Both the position numbers and the translations under genes were made by a program. DNA of 64,000 nucleotides from Chloroflexota bacterium. Lineage in GTDB: Bacteria > Chloroflexota > Anaerolineae > Anaerolineales > Villigracilaceae. Location: contig JAAENC010000229.1 in NCBI GenBank assembly GCA_024224815.1, positions 34,852-98,851 of the forward strand, given 5' to 3'. Under the pieces are notes generated by a model, which saw nothing but the letters and a program-made list of their open reading frames with translations, searched no databases and was not told the origin of the DNA. Each line of letters begins with the position of its first letter. The first letter of the stretch is position 1. Positions 62,444 through 64,000 of the stretch are shown here, piece by piece.

Positions 62444-63751
62444 ATGAAACTCAAAGGCACAAATATCGTTATTGATACGGCTTGGGGAGATAGCGGCAAA
62501 GGTAAATTTGTCGATGTCTTTTCCGGGGATGCTGATCTCGTTGTCCGCTTCAACGGCGGAGCGAATGCCGGACACACGGTTGTGAACGATTATGGGGAAT
62601 TCAAATTCCACCTTATCCCGACCGGGATATTTAACCCCGACGCCCTCTCGATTTTGGCTGGCTCGGTGGCGATCTCGCCCCTGACATTAGTGGATGAAAT
62701 TAACGAATTGCGTGAAAAAGGCGTGGCAATTTCAGAAAAAAACCTGCTCATCTCAGAATACGCCCATATGATCATGCCCTGGCATATTGCGCGTGACAAC
62801 CTCCGTGAATCTGCGCGTGGCGATGCCAAAGTCGGCACCACCGGGCGCGGAATTGGCCCTCTCTACGCCGATAGAACAGAACGTGTCGGTGTCCGAATGG
62901 GCGATATGCTCAAAAAGAATTTTGAAGAGATCATCTTGCGCGAACTCGATTGGCAAACAAAACTGATCACCTTGATGGACACAGAAGAACCATCACCCTA
63001 TCTCGAAAGTCTTTCTCCAGAGAAAGTTTTGGCCGATTTCCGCGCTGTGCAAGAAATATTAGCCCCGATGATCGGTAATCCGCTGCCCATCATTTGGGAA
63101 GCCCAAAAAGCTGGCAAAGAAATTCTTGGTGAAGGCGCACAAGGTATTTTGCTCGATATTGATCTGGGCACATACCCTTATGTAACCTCCAGTCACCCGG
63201 GCGTGACCGGATTTTCCATCGCAACGGGATTACAGCAAAATGATATTTCGCGCGTAATTGGTGTCACCAAAGCCTACCAAACCCGCGTTGGTGAAGGCCC
63301 CATGCCCACAGAATTACTCGGCGAAATAGGCGATAAATTAAGAGAATTAGGCAACGAATACGGCGCTACAACGGGACGTCCCCGTCGCTGCGGTTGGCTG
63401 GATTTACCCTCGCTGCGCTACTCTTTGCAGGTTGGTGGTGTGAATTCCATCGCGCTGACCAAAATAGATGTGCTCGATGGCATGGACGAGATCAAAATCT
63501 GCACCCATTACGAATATAATGGCAAAAAATATGATACTTTGCCCACCGCAGATGCCGCTTTTATGGCAGAAGCCAAAGCAATTTATGAAATGATGCCCAA
63601 ATGGGATGGTGCCACATTCGGCGTAAAAGACTTTGCCGATTTTCCCCAAGAAGCACAAGATTATGTGAAATATATTGAAGATAGCGTTGGTGTTCCTGTT
63701 GAAATTATTTCAAATGGCCCCGCGCGAGAGGAAGTTTTTTATCGAATTTAG
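62444..63751 (+). CDS. purA: Adenylosuccinate synthetase
   Basis: The product is 435 residues. It joins IMP and aspartate using GTP. The N-terminal loop reads WGDSGKGK instead of WGDEGKGK; the catalytic Asp is kept and the next residue, usually Glu, is Ser. The motifs FNGGANAGHTVV, GTTGRGIGP, EGAQGILLDIDLGTYPYVTSS and GATTGRPRRCGWLD are normal. The site AAGGAG precedes the ATG. It follows guaB and diverges from purB. The two hairpins at 63755-63828 follow it. Confidence 0.96.
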   Translation: MKLKGTNIVIDTAWGDSGKGKFVDVFSGDADLVVRFNGGANAGHTVVNDYGEFKFHLIPTGIFNPDALSILAGSVAISPLTLVDEINELREKGVAISEKNLLISEYAHMIMPWHIARDNLRESARGDAKVGTTGRGIGPLYADRTERVGVRMGDMLKKNFEEIILRELDWQTKLITLMDTEEPSPYLESLSPEKVLADFRAVQEILAPMIGNPLPIIWEAQKAGKEILGEGAQGILLDIDLGTYPYVTSSHPGVTGFSIATGLQQNDISRVIGVTKAYQTRVGEGPMPTELLGEIGDKLRELGNEYGATTGRPRRCGWLDLPSLRYSLQVGGVNSIALTKIDVLDGMDEIKICTHYEYNGKKYDTLPTADAAFMAEAKAIYEMMPKWDGATFGVKDFADFPQEAQDYVKYIEDSVGVPVEIISNGPAREEVFYRI

Positions 63752-63754
63752 CCG

Positions 63755-63785
63755 GATTGGTTCAATCTTTAAGATTGAACCAATC
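63755..63785 (+). terminator. Perfect palindromic hairpin after purA
   Basis: A 15-bp arm (GATTGGTTCAATCTT) and its complement separated by one base, followed by a few T. It starts four bases past the purA stop and probably terminates guaB-purA. Confidence 0.75.
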
Positions 63786-63797
63786 TACCTTTTAGCA

Positions 63798-63828
63798 GAC
63801 CTGACAGGTTTTCAAAACCTGTCAGGTC
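63798..63828. repeat. Perfect 15-bp palindrome GACCTGACAGGTTTT
   Basis: The 15-bp arm and its complement are separated by a single C. It lies in tandem with the hairpin at 63755-63785 and before the end of the convergent zinc-finger gene, so it can serve both genes as a terminator or be an independent palindromic repeat. Confidence 0.7.
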
Positions 63829-63874
63829 TTGTCATTTGTAGAAAGCTGCTGTTTTTTACGAATTGTTTTGACTT

Positions 63875-64000
63875 CTATTCTTTTTGACATTCATGAGTTG
63901 CCAAGTGATCCATGCAATAACATTTGTAATCACAATGGCTACAATATCTAAAATCCATTTTCGGATCTTCTTTGTCGGTCAAACCGCACACAAAACACAC
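63875..64000 (-). CDS. C-terminal end of a zinc-finger protein (partial)
   Basis: A frame enters the window at 64000 and ends at TAG (63875-63877), giving the last 41 residues. They contain CFVCG, YCSHCDYKCYC and MDHLATHEC, that is C-x2-C, C-x2-C, C-x3-C-x-C, H-x3-H-x-C. Spacing and order resemble AN1- or B-box-type treble-clef zinc fingers, which in bacteria occur at the ends of membrane proteins such as some rhomboid proteases. The gene start and the rest of the protein are outside, so the product is not known. The gene is convergent with purA. Confidence 0.7.
   Translation of the reverse strand: MCFVCGLTDKEDPKMDFRYCSHCDYKCYCMDHLATHECQKE

Noticed and set aside
62444-62600. PurZ (phage-type, 2-aminoadenine pathway) instead of PurA because of the altered GDSGKGK loop
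   Set aside because: The catalytic Asp is kept and the gene sits in a cellular purB/guaB/purA cluster; all other motifs are ordinary PurA.

Overview
The window reads as a chromosome segment of a Chloroflexota bacterium, most likely of the Anaerolineae type. This is inferred from gene content and protein style, not from a marker-gene search: a ba3-type oxidase with a small subunit IIa, BTAD/SARP-NTPase-TPR regulators, CSLREA-domain secreted proteins, GAF histidine kinases, an RNA polymerase beta' gene standing without rpoB, and no sign of outer-membrane assembly genes. Coding density is high. No rRNA, tRNA, CRISPR array, transposase or prophage was recognised. Short palindromic REP-like repeats fill several intergenic gaps.

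Layout. 1-4642: two secreted-protein genes that share a duplicated promoter/leader with 11-bp-spaced heptamers, followed by a giant SARP-type regulator. 4899-11046: gyrA, then a convergent block (rho, LysM/M23 peptidase, birA, small membrane protein). 11398-26284: a 15-kb minus-strand respiratory block. In transcription order it holds an Rrf2 regulator, two SCO copper chaperones, oxidase subunits IIa and II, heme farnesyltransferase, oxidase subunit I, a c-type cytochrome lipoprotein, a GltD-like flavoprotein with ferredoxin clusters, cytochrome b, subunit IV, Rieske protein, a triheme cytochrome c, a cytochrome b/ferredoxin/MvhD-like fusion, a sulfide:quinone oxidoreductase-like flavoprotein and a 39-residue ORF. 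Strong hairpins divide it into about four transcription units. 26632-28000: rpe and rpiA. 28473-38386: creatininase-family protein, rpoC, a second GyrA/ParC-type subunit without a GyrA box, and an acyl-CoA dehydrogenase-like protein. 38560-43233: PH-like protein, MFS transporter, MazG-like protein, nitrilase, alpha/beta hydrolase, membrane protein. 43304-48052: a two-component system whose sensor has a His/Asp-rich extracytoplasmic stretch, divergent from an operon of a PepSY-like protein with a His/Asp tail, a poly-Gly protein, ApbE and a ferric-reductase-like heme protein. 48167-53948: a lipoprotein, two GAF histidine kinases and a single-domain response regulator. 54144-55215: two small genes whose boundaries carry attC-core-like repeats. 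55756-59280: the rpmH-rnpA-yidD-propeller-yidC-jag operon. 59539-63751: purB diverging from guaB-purA. The window ends in the 3' end of a zinc-finger gene.

How the genes fit together. The respiratory block could carry electrons from sulfide (SQR-like protein) or NAD(P)H/ferredoxin (GltD-like protein) through quinone, the Rieske/cytochrome b complex and c-type cytochromes to the ba3 oxidase, with CtaB and the SCO proteins supplying heme and copper. The GltD-like module and the cytochrome b-[4Fe-4S]x2-MvhD-like fusion are the least conventional parts and the best candidates here for an undescribed energy-coupling complex. A second candidate is the flavinylation locus under a possible metal-sensing two-component system.
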